Assembly (NCBI GenBank): GCA_963575745.1 | Contig: CAUYUJ010014550.1 | Span: 261,162-325,161, forward strand | Reading direction: 5' to 3' | DNA: 64,000 bases | Source of the DNA: Prorocentrum cordatum | Taxonomy: Eukaryota > Sar > Dinophyceae > Prorocentrales > Prorocentraceae | Part shown: positions 27,289-39,558 of the stretch, piece after piece | How the letters are laid out: each line of letters begins with the position of its first letter | How positions within the stretch are numbered: position 1 is the stretch's first letter | Notes under the pieces: generated by a model | Told to the model about the DNA's origin: nothing | The model's input: only the letters and a program-made list of their open reading frames with translations | Databases searched by the model: none | Translations under genes and position numbers: made by a program

Positions 27289-27329
27289 GGGAGAGCAGAT
27301 ACGCAGATCGCAGGGGGGGCGGAGAGCAG

Positions 27330-27415
27330 ACAGTTCCTCCTCCTCCTCCTTCTTCTCCTCCTCCTCCTCCTCCTCCTCCTCCTCCCCCTCCTCCTCCTCC
27401 TCCCCCTCCTCCTCG
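27330..27415 (+). repeat. (TCC)n tract
   Basis: TCC repeats with TTCTTC and CCCC interruptions. Another (GGA)n tract lies at 27575-27670. Confidence 0.85.
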
Positions 27416-27679
27416 CCTGCGCCAGGACATCGGCGTGGAGTGGTGGCACGTTGATCGCGGCTGGGAGAGGCCTGCGCCTTGCCCTCTGCCCGTGCAGAGG
27501 TGGAGGGCGAGGACGAGGAGGAGCATGGTACAGCGAGGGGGAGAGGCACGGATTCGGGTTGAAGAGGAGGAGAGGCATGGACGAGGAGGAGGAGGAGGAG
27601 GAGGACGAGGAGGAGGAGGAGGAGGAGGGCGAGGCGAGGACGAGGACGAGGACGAGGAGGACGAGGAGGAGAGACATGG

Positions 27680-27945
27680 ATTCGGGTTGACCCAAAAGGG
27701 GGTCCAGGGACAAGGGGGTGGTGCAATAGGTGTGATACAATAGATTTGTGGGGTTGCAATACATTTGAGGCGTGCAATACATTCTGGGGCGCAAATGTAT
27801 TGCTGGATTTTCGCCTGCCATGCATTACTTGCAATACAATGCAATCCAATTCTCCCGCGCAGTACACTTGCAATACAATTGCCCCGAATCTATTGCACCA
27901 TCCCCTTTCAGCTGGACCCCCTTTTGGGTCACCCAAATGGATGGA
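27680..27945. mobile_element. Inverted-repeat element with CAATACA-rich interior
   Basis: GGTTGACCCAAAAGGGGGTCC and CAGGGACAAGGGGGTGGTGC are mirrored by GCACCATCCCCTTTCAGCTG and GGACCCCCTTTTGGGTCACC. The interior repeats TGCAATACA. Confidence 0.8.
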
Positions 27946-28182
27946 GTCGAGGAGCGAGGAGGGCAACGACGAGGAGCGATTGGAAGGGAGGAGAGATGAG
28001 GAGGAGAGGGGAGGACGAGGAGGACCTCCCAGTAGTTGCCTCGCGCTACAGTTTGGCACGCTGAGACCAATCCGTAGGCTACGGGGGCGAGGGAACCAGT
28101 TGCTTTTACCCCAGCCCGCCACCTTGTCTCGGTTGTGGACCAGGGACCTCTCGGGAGGCCTCTTGGGGGCCTCGCATCCGAG

Positions 28183-28435
28183 GAGGACAAGGTACCTTCT
28201 CTCGTTTCCCCCTTCCCTCGTTTTCCCCCATTTGGGCCTCTTGGGAGGCCCTCGTCGCCACCGCTGGATTCGCTTCGAAATTCTAGTCAGAACGCACCCC
28301 AGGAGAGGTCCGGGGAGTACAGTCGGGGCCCTGAAGAAGGAACCCTTTTCTATGGGGAGGGGCTCCGCGTTCCTTGATCGGTCAACGCCCCGACTGTCGC
28401 GGTATCGGTACCTTTTGGTCTCCCCATCGTGGGGG
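28183..28435 (+). repeat. K dispersed repeat, copy with a small nested hairpin
   Basis: It starts GAGGAGGACAAGGTACC and ends CGGTATCGGTACCTTTTGG, which are inverted. A short element (ACAGTCGGGGCCCTG to CAACGCCCCGACTGT, about 28319-28400) interrupts it. Confidence 0.8.
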
Positions 28436-28606
28436 CCTTTTTGGGGTCTTTCTCGGGGGCCTCTTGGCGCCTCTTCGGTTCTCCCTGGAGCGTATGTGCG
28501 GCCTCTCCCGGGCGATCTCGGTGCGGAGCGTTCGAGGTGTGTTTTCTTGTGCTCCCCCTCTTGGTACCCGTGGGGCCCTCTTGGGCGCGCCCTTGGATTT
28601 ACCAGC

Positions 28607-28752
28607 CTGGAACATATCCCTATCCCTTTGCTGGGCACCTCATCACGATGCCAATCTTAGGGATTCCCTTATTTTTTGAGGGCGAATCCCTAAGATTGTC
28701 ATCGCCTTTTGGCGTGTCAATCTTAGGGATAGGGATACGTTCGAGGCTGGTA
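28607..28752. mobile_element. Inverted-repeat element (CCAGCCT ends)
   Basis: CCAGCCTGGAACATATCCC pairs with GGGATACGTTCGAGGCTGG; an inner hairpin AATCTTAGGGATTCCC/GGGCGAATCCCTAAGATT is also present. Confidence 0.85.
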
Positions 28753-28757
28753 ATGGA

Positions 28758-28944
28758 CAGGGGAACGAAGAATGACATACACCAAAAAACTCGGAGGTCC
28801 ACGCGGATGCCTCGGAGATCCGCGCTGGACCCGCTTTGTCGCCCCTTTCGCGCTCCGCGCACCAGGCAGGGGGGTCCAGAGCCTATCCGAGAAATCCGCG
28901 CGGACCTCCGAATTTTTATGTTTAGGTCAATATTCGTTCCCCTA
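28758..28944 (+). mobile_element. A-family foldback element
   Basis: It starts CAGGGGAACGAAGAATGACA and ends TCAATATTCGTTCCCCTA; arms AGGTCCACGCGGATGCCTCG and GAAATCCGCGCGGACCTCCG. Confidence 0.95.
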
Positions 28945-29300
28945 CTGGATCTTGGGCACTATGAAGACCAGAAGTGCGCGAAAGCCAAGACCACTGAAAC
29001 GAATACAGGTGTTTCAGTGACTCTGGGGCGTCTTGGAGCGGCTCCCAGAGATTCTAGTAGGCGGAGCGAGAGGTTTCCAAGAGGGTTCCGGACGGGCCTT
29101 GAAACAGCCTTCCTCCTCCCCCTCCTCCTCCTCCCCCTCCTCGTTGAGGCAGTCGTAGGCCATGTTGGAGGCACGGGGCCCCGTCCACGTTCGCGAGGCC
29201 ACTGGACAAGTCATGTGGGCCGCCCCGGGAGCGCCCGAGAGCATTCGAGGTTCTCTTTTCTCTCCCCTCCTCCCGCCTCTCTCCTGCGGTGTGCTGCGCC

Positions 29301-29548
29301 TTAGTGGGCCCCAGAAACGGCAGGGCCGTTTTTTCACCGTTTCCGAAAAAGGGTCCGTTGAAAACGGAAACGGCAAAAAAAACGGCGACCGGAAACGGCA
29401 GCAAAAACGGCTCCAGAATTGGAGCCGGAGCGGGAACCCAGAACAGAACGGCGACGGAACCGGTAGAAAAACGGCGTCGGAACCGGCAAAAGAACGGCAA
29501 AACGGAACCGGTAAAAAGGACTACCTTGTCGTTTCCAGGGCCCACTAA
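29301..29548 (-). mobile_element. D-family element, opposite orientation
   Basis: TTAGTGGGCCCCAGAAACGG and CGTTTCCAGGGCCCACTAA are inverted. The interior is AACGGCAAAA- and GGAACCGG-rich, the reverse of the copies at 11314 and 19577. Confidence 0.85.
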
Positions 29549-29549
29549 G

Positions 29550-31990
29550 TGCTGGGTTTCTCTTCCACGCGTGCGGTGAGGAGAAGCGCGGCTTTAATGT
29601 GCAAGCATTTTCTCGTTCGTACCCCTCACTCGCGATGTTGAGTCTTGATGCCTGTTCCCATCGGGTCCTCGCTCCCATCTCCCGAGGACGGACATGGGCT
29701 GGCCAGTTGTCCCCTGGGGCTTCCGGGAGCTCTTGCTGTACATTCAGGTGACATCGCCACGCATGCGATGCGAATTCCGAGTGCACCCCATTCCGTTGAC
29801 AGAAGGATTGGCTCATGTATGAGGGAGGGCATGGTGAACGAAGGAGGGGCAGGAGGCATAATTGCTCCATCAGTAAACACACGCTCCGCGTGGAGCAGAC
29901 AGTCCGTTGTTTGGATCAAAGTTCGTGTGACGTAGCGTCGGCGCACCCGCCTCTTTCCGCATCGTCCTCTTGTTTCAAGTTCGTGGAATTGCCCTTCGAT
30001 TTTCTTCGAAATGACTCCAGATCATTCCGCATGCTGACGTCGCTGGTTGACGGAGCAAGCCGATTTGTGTGGCAAACGAATCCACCGACGGAACGTTGGA
30101 AACCGCACATTATCGAGCATATGAAGTCGACCATGGTAATCAAACGTTTCAATTGCAATCCTATGCAAATGGGTCGGAGCGAACCTTAGGTAAACCGTTC
30201 CAGTACCTCACTAGTCGAAAGTCTGCACATACAATTCCGGACATTGATCTGTTCATGCTTGATCAGGTTTTATGAAATGATTGGGGTGACTGTCTGCCAC
30301 CCATCACCATTTTCATGCAAGTGGAACACGAGAGACACGGATGATGCCAGGTATTGTGGAAAACGCAGAGCGATGCGCTCCAACCGTTGGAAGCCCGACG
30401 CTGAGTGCGAGGCCATCAGATTCCGATCCTAGGAGGGAACCGTTCGGGGTTAATGGTACGAGTTCGCGGGCGCAAACAGTCGGAGGCAGCGAGGTGCTAA
30501 TGGCATGAAGTGTTTCGGGTTTTTGTATTGGTGCGGTCGTGACACAAACGAAACAGTCATGACCCATCATATCCAACACCGCTCGAAACCGACGCTTTGG
30601 ACACGCATCAGAGGCTTACAGAAGAGGTATGTGTTGGACTGCTTCCATAATTCGATTGAAATAGTTGTGTCCTGTGAGTTGCGCTTTGCCCAGCGGTGAA
30701 CCCGTATATTTGTCTTACACGCGGCCATATACAACGACGACGAACGACAACGTACGGCAACCTGAGCATAGCCTTGCAACGCGTTGATGGAGAGACTGCA
30801 GAAACATTGAACGGCGCGCGGTCTGAATTGCCAGTCGAGGCAAAAGCTTTGCGGTCCATGCGGATGTCAGCAATAACACATCTGCCACGGGACGTTAGAC
30901 GCGGATGCCATCAATAACCCAGATGTAACGAGCACATGCCAATCATGCATATGTAGGCCATGTCAGGGCAGCGCACAGAGGATCGGAGGATGTCATAAGG
31001 AGGCTTGGGGTGCTCTGAGGGGAGTAAGGGGTGGGACGATGTCTTATTTAGCGATAGTTGCAAGTCTTGGACATCTCAATGTTGGGTCGCCACGCTTTTG
31101 CTTGGCCTTGCGACATAGATTCGCCCCCAGTCTATCGCTTTTGGCATGCATTTGGTGGGTGCCCAGTTTGTGGACTAGAGTGGGCACGCGATCGCACATT
31201 CGACAGTTACGTGCGTTCTCAATATGTCTTGTTAGCCGTTGCTTGTTTTACCCTATTCAATCCCCGTTGCATGTGAAGTGTTCATGTTCTTTCATGTTGT
31301 GTGGTTGAGTGGCTCCTCCTGCACCCGCAGCGACGGTATTCGCCTCCTGGTGGAATTATCATCACGGAGGCCGCCAGCGTCTTTTTCATGTGTACATCAG
31401 TTTTTGTTGTCCGTCTGGTTGTTATTGATGTTGGGCCAAGCGTTGATCGTGATTGCACCGTTAAGCTTTGAGAGAACCATCAATCCATGCCCGCACGCGT
31501 GCATGGCCTTGCGCAAGTTGTCTTAATTTTCCAGACTGGCTATCTGAGGCGATGCGTGGATCGGGTGCGGACAGTGTTCTCGGGACATTGCTTGCCTTGA
31601 AGAGTTCTCACCCATTAGATTACGGCGGCGGGATGTCAGTGAGTTTGCCCATCGCCAGTCCCCGACAAGGCCCCATGGCCCATGACTAGTGCTGTCGGGG
31701 GATGCGTTGGCTCGCCCCCATCGCTGAGAGCCTCCGCTAGCCCCGCTGCCCAACGCCTTTGCCATTTGCTCAGGCCCTCGTACCGCCCAGGACTCCTGTT
31801 CTTGCACATCTCTTCTGTCCTGCTGTCCGCTCCAGGCCTCGTCAGCTCGCCAGCGCAGGATGGGCATGCGGACAGGATGTTTCTACCAGGCTCTACCGAT
31901 AGCCTCGGCAGAACCTTCTTGGTGCCAGTTGGCAACCATTGCTGCAACATGATAACGTGGCGCGGCAGCAACGTTCTACGGTGGTGTCTT
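29550..31990. other. Low-repeat, less GC-rich stretch, unassigned
   Basis: About 2.4 kb with more even base composition, no microsatellite arrays and no known foldback family. The open frames are short and without GC3 bias, so no gene can be named. Confidence 0.5.
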
Positions 31991-32539
31991 TCCCATTGGG
32001 GGGCTTCTCGGGGGCGTTCTTCGGGGTCTATTGGGGGCATATCGGTGCTCTTGCTTGGCCTGCTGGGAGTCTCGGGGACGTCTTGGGCGCGATGGTGCTA
32101 CCGAGCCGAGAGTGTTCACGGTTCGATCGTTGCAGTTGCGTCGCAATCGGTTGTGATTGGTTGTTTCGGTTCGGTCGGTTGTCGTGCGTCGTTGTTGCGT
32201 CGTGGCGCCGTTTTGGGTTGCGTGCGGCCTTTCGGCTTCGGTCGGTTCCAGTTCTGTGGTCGGTTCGGTCGGTGCTCGGTGCTGCTGCCGCTTGGCACAG
32301 CCGCGCGAGCTCTCCCCGAGGAGGCTCGGTGTAACCCATCGTGTGGCCGTCTGGGCGAGCTTGGCGGGGCTCTGGGGCAGGGGTTTCTGCCGTCGTGTGG
32401 GGAGGGGGGGTCTCGGTCCGGGCAGCCTGGGGCCGCCCGGGTGAGTATACACGTAGGCAGTCGAGAGTGGGTATTGTTGGAAGTCCAGGTCCGAAACTAT
32501 TTCAAGCGCCATCTTATTTCCAGAGTTGGCATGTGTTTG

Positions 32540-32816
32540 TTTTTGGTTTTGCTGGTATTGTTGAGGTTGGTGTTGTTGTTGATGAGTTTGTGATTCGTGT
32601 TGTTGTTCGTGTTGTTGTTCGTGTTCGTGGTTGTGTTCGTCTTGCTGTTATTGTTGATGATGTTGTTGGTTTTACTGATGTTAAAGTCTTTGTCGTTGTC
32701 GTCGTCGTCGTTGTTGTTGCTGTTGTTGCTGGTGTTGTTGTGGTTGTTGTTGATGTTGTTGTTGTTGGTGGTGTTGGTGTTGTTGTTGTTGGTGGTGGTG
32801 GTGTTGTTGTTGTTGC

Positions 32817-32890
<74 letters not shown>

Positions 32891-32895
32891 TTGTT
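32540..32895 (+). repeat. (GTT)n microsatellite
   Basis: About 350 bp of GTT/GTC/GGT repeats, purest at 32810-32885. It gives a poly-Thr, poly-Leu or poly-Val open frame that is an artefact. Confidence 0.9.
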
Positions 32896-33029
32896 TTTGG
32901 TTGCCCTTGTTGTTGCCTTGGCACCCTATGGGCGCTGTCTGCGGCCGTTCCAGGTGCCGTGTTCGGGGGGCGTCTCGGATGTGGTGTCTGGTTGCTTGAA
33001 GTTCTCCCGAGGCGGTCTTACGCCGAAGC

Positions 33030-33145
33030 GCGTTGGCATCGTTTGGACGTGTTCATTTCTCCTCTGGCGAGGACCATCGAGGAGCATCCTTGATCATTTG
33101 GCGAAACAGCCACGCACGAAACCGACAAACAACACAGGGAATGCG
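33030..33145 (+). mobile_element. L-family element, diverged
   Basis: CGTTGGCATCGTTTGGACGTG, GAGGAGCATCCTTGATCATT and CACGCACGAAACCGACAAAC keep the L order; the right inverted end is degraded. Confidence 0.7.
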
Positions 33146-33574
33146 CGTTGGAAGCAAGGACGCGCGTTGGTAGCAAGGACCATGTGGAATACACGTTTTT
33201 TACGCGTTGCCAGTGCCTTTCCTTGCCAGAGCCTTCCTGGAGACTGCAGCCTTTTGTCGACCGTTGAGCCGTATCATCTTGTTCATGGATTGGTTGGGTC
33301 GTTGTTAACCCGCCTTGAGACCGCGATAGGTGCCAAGGGGGCAACGCTAGTGAGGATGAACGTCGCGGATGCCATCCCAGAGTTCTAAATGGTATTCTAG
33401 TCTGGCCCAGCTTGCTGATGAAACGGTCGATGGAACGGTGACGGATTGGGCATCTTGTTTCGCACGGTTTCGTATGGTTTTCTCCACGTCATTGTTTGGG
33501 GCTTCCGCTCCGTTAGAACGAGAGGCCAAAACCAGTGGCCTTTGGCCCATCCAGGCGCCGTGTCGTAGACAGTA

Positions 33575-34000
33575 TGCCTCTTGAGAATGCTTCTTGGGGC
33601 CTCGTGGGAGGCGCCTCGCGGATCTCTCGGAGGCTTCTCGGTGGCTTTTTCGGATGTGTTGGGGAGCCTTTCTGTGGTGGTCCGCTTGCGGTTTCGGGGC
33701 CCATCTTGGCGTGAATCACCACCCGCCAAACCACCCCAACCCAACCCGAAGGCCTCAATTTGCCCTCCATTTCCAGTTGGGGGGGGTCGGGGAAGATTGA
33801 ACAACCACATATGGAACCCGTACCCCCCCCCAACCCGAAATTGGGGTCTTCGGGTTGGGGTGGGGTGGTCTGGTAGGTAGTCAGTGAAGGGCTCTAAAGG
33901 AGCCGTCCTTGGGGCCGCTTGCGCTCCTCTTGGCGGCGCTGAAGCGGTTTTGGGGTGATCTTCCAGGCTTCTTTGGCCGTCTTGGACGCCCTGAATACTG
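33575..34000 (+). repeat. Degenerate GGGCCTCTTGG minisatellite (P), block 1
   Basis: Words such as CTTGGGGCCTCGTGGGAGGC and TCTCGGAGGCTTCTCGG alternate, with an inserted CCCAACCC stretch at 33715-33875. Confidence 0.5.
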
Positions 34001-34839
34001 ATCACCGTAGGGCACATGGGAAGTGCGGATTCCTTGCCACGCCTAATAGCATGTTCTCTGAAAGAGTCACGCGCAGGGATTCAGGAAGGGCCCATTCCTT
34101 GTGATCTGCGCCGTTCAAGATGTGCAATGTTCAACGCAGAGAATTCGAATCGATGTGTGGACACTCCATGTCGTGCCTCAGGGCACGGTGGCAGATACTG
34201 GGTCTAGCTGCAAGACATTGACGGGCTCACCCTCGTATTGGGGTGGCGTGTGTTTGGATTGGGATGTTTCTCGCACTGTCAATAGTGCACAGTTGGGCCA
34301 TTTGTCAGAGCACCCAGCGAAGTGTATCGATGGTTGTCGTATCGGGGATCTTTCTGTATGCCCGAAGTCGGAGCAACGGTGAAATATTGGGGAGGAGGAG
34401 CAAGGTAGAGGAGGAGCAAGAGGAGGATGCGACGAGAAGGGTAACAACAAGGAGGAAGCGAAGCGGAGAGGGAAGCACCCCCTTCCAACACAGTGCCCTT
34501 CCTGTTCATTCCGCGCTTTGGTGTTACCCTTGCCGCCGCCATTTCTTTCGCCCCTGTCTTCCCCTGCTGCCGCCGCTTGACCCCCTCCCTTGCCGTCCTC
34601 ATAGTGCGTTGCCGCGTCTCCATCCGCTTGTTGCCCCTCCCCCCTCTCGCTTCAATTCAGTTTCCGTATATTTATTAATTCATCACGCTTCGTGCATCCC
34701 CACCAGCCCATTCAGAAACCCCGCCTTTCAGAGCCGACGGGCAAACGGGACGAAGCGACACACCTAGGGCAACAACGCGAGCAAGGGGGTGGCCTTGGAA
34801 GGTCTCTTCGGGCCATCCCTGGGTGCCGCGTGGGGGCGA

Positions 34840-34945
34840 GGGGAAGAGGAGGAGGAGGAGGAGGAGGACGAGGAGGATGAGGAGAACGAGGAGGACGAGG
34901 ACGCGGATGAGGACGAGGAGGACGAGGACTAGGATGAGGACGATG
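34840..34945 (+). repeat. (GGA)n/(GAC)n tract
   Basis: GAGGAGGACGAGGA words, about 100 bp. From 34001 to 34840 no gene was recognised. Confidence 0.85.
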
Positions 34946-34994
34946 CGGACGAGGATTCATGGAACCATCTAGAGGTATGGTATTCTTGCGGTTG

Positions 34995-35420
34995 TTGCGG
35001 CTGCTGGTGCTCTATGGGAGTGTGGGGGGCTTTCTTGGAACCCTCTTGGTAACCTTGGAAGGCTTCTTGTAATCATCTTGGAGGCCAACGATCACAGGAT
35101 GGGGGGGTCCCCAACTCAACTCCCTTCTCACGAGCCGGCAAATCGTTTCTTGGGGCTCTGTTGGAGCGTTCTTGGGACCGTTTGGAGCGATCTTGGGACA
35201 GTTTGGAGCATTTTGGGAGCCATCTTGAGCCAGCTTGGGCTATCTGAGCCATCTTGGAGGTCATCTTTGGCTCTCTGAGACCGCTCGTGGGCCTCTTGGG
35301 GGCCTCTCGGGTGCCTCTTGGGGCCCTCTTGGGACCTTCTTGGAGCCCTCTTGGGGCTCTTTTGGGGCTCTCTTGGGAGCCCTGGGGCGCCTCTTGGGGC
35401 CATCTTCGAGGCTTTCTATC
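34995..35420 (+). repeat. P minisatellite, block 2
   Basis: Repeats of GGGCCTCTTGGGGGCCTCTC and TTGGAGCCCTCTTGGGGCTC; reverse-strand frames are Pro/Arg/Lys low-complexity only. Confidence 0.7.
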
Positions 35421-35709
35421 AAAGGAGGGAGGGTCCCCGATCAGTGCCCCCCCCCCTCGGGCGCCACGATCCTCGTGAGGGGTGTCAAAAATTAACCCTC
35501 CCAGGGGCCGATCTTGGACGCTCCAACGGATCGCGGCCCCTCCTGTCCAGGTCCAGGGGAGGGGGTAGGGGGAGGGGTCAAGACGCCCTCCCCGCCCGCA
35601 AGCTGTCTCGCTCACTCCCGCCCGCCCTCCCAACACATACGTAGCACCCGAGCCTAGACCGAGCCGCAGCATATGCAGCAGTCGTCTTTGGATGGCCAGC
35701 TACTGGGGG

Positions 35710-35921
35710 CCAATCCGCCGCCGCCGCCGCCGCCTCCGCCGCCGCCGCCGCCCGCCGCCGCCGCCGCCGCCGCCGCCGCGCCGCCGCCGCCGCCGCCTCC
35801 GCCGCCGCCGCCGCCCGCCGCCGCGCTGCCCGCCGCCGCCGCTGCCGCCGCCCCCGCTGCCAAATCGCCGCCGCCGCAGCCGCTGCCGCCGCACTCGCTG
35901 CCGCCCACCGCTGCCGCCGCC

Positions 35922-35963
<42 letters not shown>

Positions 35964-36012
35964 CCCGCCGCCGCCACCGCCGCAGCCGCCGCAGCCGCCG
36001 CCGCCGCCAAGT
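35710..36012 (+). repeat. (CCG)n microsatellite, about 300 bp
   Basis: CCGCCGCCG with T and A interruptions. The flanks repeat CAGGGATGGTGGGGGG three times (36035-36170). Confidence 0.9.
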
Positions 36013-36414
36013 GTACTCTGTATTGTTTGTTGACAGGGATGGTGGGGGGAGGCCGCATCGGGTTCGCTGCGCATGCTCCGAATTTGGAGACAGAGTGTGT
36101 TTTGTATTTTACCAGGGATGATGGGGGCAGAGTGTGTTGTGTATTTTTTGTGCACGGGATGGTGGGGGGGGCCCTCATGGACCTGGGTTGGCCCCCAGTC
36201 GCCTGGGGGACGGGGTTTATATTTATAGGGAACAGTGAGAAACCCTTCCCCGAAGGGGAAGAAAGGTTTTCGGACGAAGAAAGAAGGTCACCATTATACC
36301 ACCTGTCGCCCACAGGGTTGGTGGGATTCCTCTCCGTCGTGCCCCGACGCGGGTCGAGAGGGCGGCCTTGGCGTGCCGTTTGAGGATTCTTCGCCACTTA
36401 TGAGAGTTTTATTG

Positions 36415-36690
36415 TTAGCACCAGCTTCACAGATGGAGGGCGGGCCGCTTCCAATATGTGGCTGTCGCCTCAGCGCCGCGGACACTTGTGTTAAACAATC
36501 GCCAGCGATTCGCGGATTCGGGGAGAGTTGTTTTAAACATGTGGTTCTCGCCTTGGCGCCGCGTGCACTAGTTTCAAAACAGTTGCAAGGGTGTCAAGAA
36601 TTGAGGGCGGCTGTTTTTCAAAATGTGGTTTTCGCATTCGCGCCGAACATACTCGTCTTAAGCAGTTGTAAGTATTTCGCGAACCCGTAT
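36415..36690 (+). repeat. Three degenerate units of about 85 bp
   Basis: AATATGTGGCTGTCGCCTCAG, ACATGTGGTTCTCGCCTTGG and AAATGTGGTTTTCGCATTCG, each followed by CGCCG and a TTAAAC or TTTCAAAA stretch, repeat about every 85 bp. Confidence 0.65.
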
Positions 36691-36989
36691 GGCCAAAATA
36701 TCAGAAACTATTGTTTTGCGCGGATTCGGAAGTGTGAAGGTGCAACAGTTACGTTGGTTCTTTGTGTTGATGTCCCAGGAAGTGCTTTGGCACGATTCAG
36801 GATCGTCAAGACGCAACAGTGAGGTTGAGCCGTGGCGTTGAATTCCCGAACATGTGTTTCCCAACCATCCTGTGGTGTTGGGTCCTCGTTTTGAAGAGAC
36901 GGTGCCCCGCGTTCCTCCTCCTTCCTCCCGCTGCCCCCTCCCCCTCCTCCCTCCCCCTTGCCTCTGCCCTCCGCATGTCTCTGTTTCGG

Positions 36990-37695
36990 CACATCCCTCA
37001 CGCGCTCCGTGGCCCCATAGGGAGCTCCACCGAAGGCCCCAGTGGCAGGGTCCGCATGGCGGCCCCGCATTTTGGCGCACGCCTCACACGGTTCGTGGCC
37101 CCATAGGGAGCTCCACCGAAGGCCCCAGTGGCAGGGTCCGCATGGCGGCCCCGCATTTTGGCGCACCCCTCACACGGTTCGTGGCCCCATAGGGAGCTCC
37201 ACCGAAGGTCCCAGTGGCAGGGTCCGCATGGCGGCCCCGCATTTTGGCGCACGCCTCACACGGTTCGTGGCCCCATAGGGAGCTCCACCGAAGGCCCCAG
37301 TGGCAGGGTCCGCATGGCGGCCCCGCATTTTGGCGCACCCCTCACACGGTTCGTGGCCCCATAGGGAGCTCCACCGAAGGCCCCAGTGGCAGGGTCCGCA
37401 TGGCGGCCCCGCATTTTGGCGCACCCCTCACACGGTTCGTGGCCCCATAGGGAGCTCCACCGAAGGCCCCAGTGGCAGGGTCCGCATGGCGGCCCCGCAT
37501 TTTGGCCGCCCCTCACAGGCCCCTGGCAGGGTCCGCATGGCGGCCCCGCCCCATTTTGGCGCACCCCTCACACGGTTCGTGGCCCCATAGGGAGCTCCAC
37601 CGAAGGCCCCAGTGGCAGGGTCCGCATGGCGGCCCCGCCCCATTTTGGCGCACCCCTCACACGGTTCGTGGCCCCATAGGGAGCTCCACCGAAGA
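36990..37695 (+). repeat. 86-bp tandem array
   Basis: About eight units, six of them exactly 86 bp: GCATTTTGGCGCACRCCTC, ACACGGTTCGTGGCCCCATA, GGGAGCTCCACCGAAGGCCC, GTGGCAGGGTCCGCATGGCG. Neighbouring units are almost identical. It is preceded by GTTGGGTCCTCGTTTTGAAG and followed by ACAATTGCTTATGGTTGG, as is the array at 14150-14910. Confidence 0.95.
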
Positions 37696-37989
37696 TGATG
37701 CCCACAATTGCGGTATTAACAATTGCTTATGGTTGGGTCTTTCGCTGGGCTAATTTTTTGTCGGCACGTTTCCGGGTCTACAAACTGTTGTCTCCCAGCG
37801 AGGCAGTTCCCCAAGTGGAAATTAGATAATTATATGGGGCCTGTGGAGCAGGAGATCGGAGGGAGAGTTTGTTTAACACCGTTATTGGCTCTTGGGTTTA
37901 CTTTGATCCTCCTCTCCCTCCTCTTCCTCCTCGTCCTCTTTACTCCTACTCCTACTCCAACTCCGACTGCGACTGTTCCCACCTCTCCT

Positions 37990-38340
37990 CTTCCTCCTCC
38001 CTCCCTCCTCCTCCTCCTCCTCCTCCTCCTCCTCCTCCTCCTCCTCCTCCTCCTCCTCCTCCTCCTCCTCCTCCTCCCCCTCCTCCTCCTCCTCCTCCTC
38101 CTCCTCCTCCTCCTCCTCCTCCTCCTCCTCCTCCTCCTCCCCCTCCTCCTCCTCCTCCTCCCTCCCCTCCTCCTCCTCCTCCTCCTCCTCCTCCTCCTCC
38201 TCCTCCTCCCTCCTCCTCCTCCTCCTCCTCCTCCTCCTCCTCCTCCTCCTCCTCCTCCTCCTCCTTCCTCCTCCTCCCTCCTCCTCCTCCTCCTCCTCCT
38301 CCTCCCCCTCCCCCTCCTCCTCCTCCTCCTCCTCCTCCGC
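37990..38340 (+). repeat. (TCC)n tract, about 350 bp
   Basis: The longest pyrimidine microsatellite in the window. The long Leu-, Pro- or Ser-rich frames across it are artefacts. Confidence 0.95.
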
Positions 38341-38432
38341 CGCGCGTGCCGCCGAGAACGGCTGCGCCTGCGAGCCGGCCCTGTCGGCGGAGCTGGACAG
38401 GCAGCAGGGCGCCAGCGTGCCCGCCAGGCCAG
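38341..38432 (+). other. Exon-like segment after the (TCC)n tract
   Basis: One frame (AARAAENGCACEPALSAELD, then RQQGASVPA) has nearly all G or C third positions. The family is not recognised. A pyrimidine tract before it would suit a splice acceptor. Confidence 0.3.
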
Positions 38433-38439
38433 GCTCCTT

Positions 38440-39555
38440 TTTCTCTCGTGCTGCCCCCTTGGGCAAGGGCTCCCACGAGGGCGCGAAGTCATTCGCGCTT
38501 CGCGGTCCTCGTTCCTTCTCCCCCTCCTCCTCGTCCTCCTTTTCTCCCTTTGGGGGGGCGGCGCGAGAGCGCGAAGTTATTCGCGCTTCGCACTTCGCAG
38601 AGCGCGAAGCGCGAAGTTGGGAGCCCTAGCTTGGGCCTGGGACCTCGAGTCTCGGCTACGCTTCGGGGGCGGACAGGAGGCCGGTCCTGAGAGCCGCATG
38701 GATGCCACCCGAAAGACCATGCCACCACCCGAAAGACCTGGGACTGCCATCTGAAGGGCGGGTTCCGGGAACGACCGTCACGAAACGGTGCTCGCTCACC
38801 ACTGATGCCTCCTTTGGTAGGAGCAAGGGCATACTCGCCAGTACCGACCCGCACCCTGACACGTCGATCAGAGAATTGCCCGTTTTCGGTTCTCGAGAGG
38901 GCGCCGCGGCCGTCATTTTCCAGGCTTGCGCCCCCCGGTTGCGGCTCATGGCACCCCTTTCTCCTCTCGATCTCGTCCGCCTCGTCCTCCGCCTCGTCCT
39001 CCTCCGGTTCGTCGTCCTCGTTCTGGCCTTGGTCCTCCTTTTTCCGCCAGCATCGCCCTCTTCCTGACGACTGCCTTCTCACCCTCTGAATCTCTTCTGT
39101 TCATGATGTATTCAATCTCCCTGGTCCTGGGTCACGAGAGGCGTGTCTTGTGTAGGCGGGGTTCTGTTGATTGATGTGCCATTGTTGTTCGCTGCGTAGT
39201 TCTCGTTCTGATTGTGTAGAAGCCCCCAGACTGCCGCCGATCCTGGACGTTCTGGGACACTCCGTGCAATCTCGTTGTGTTTAATAGTTTGTGAGTTCTA
39301 CCTCGAGGAGGTAGGAGGGAGGAGGAAGACGATGGGGCAAAGGAGGAGGCTGTGGAGTTGGATTTTGGCAGTCGCCTCAGGCAGTATGTGCTGATTTTAA
39401 TGCTTGCGTCGTGTCCGTCGGTCGAATTTGTAGGCGGGCTAGTTCCAGGACGGGTTGGCTCGTTGTTGGATCGTTGGGCGGGTTGTAGCGTAAATATTTC
39501 ATGATATAGTGTTGCTTCTTGTCATTGGTATCTTATCTTACCTGTTGGCCTTCTG
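38440..39555. other. Mostly unassigned; one shared repeat
   Basis: The stretch 38850-38925 (CCTGACACGTCGATCAGAGA, TTGCCCGTTTTCGGTTC) recurs at 17335-17405. CGCGAAG-rich direct repeats lie at 38480-38625. No gene was recognised. Confidence 0.55.
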
Positions 39556-39558
39556 CTC

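Noticed and set aside
29550-31990. tRNA or other structural RNA genes
   Set aside because: I looked for cloverleaf landmarks (GGTTCGA/GTTCAAATC with paired stems) and saw none that fit; a covariance-model search would be decisive.
32514-32924. Poly-Thr or poly-Val proteins
   Set aside because: Translation of a (GTT)n microsatellite on either strand.
36990-37695. CRISPR array
   Set aside because: The 86-bp units are contiguous without unique spacers, and the genome is eukaryotic.
37723-38754. 343-residue Leu/Pro-rich frame
   Set aside because: Translation of a 350-bp (TCC)n tract.
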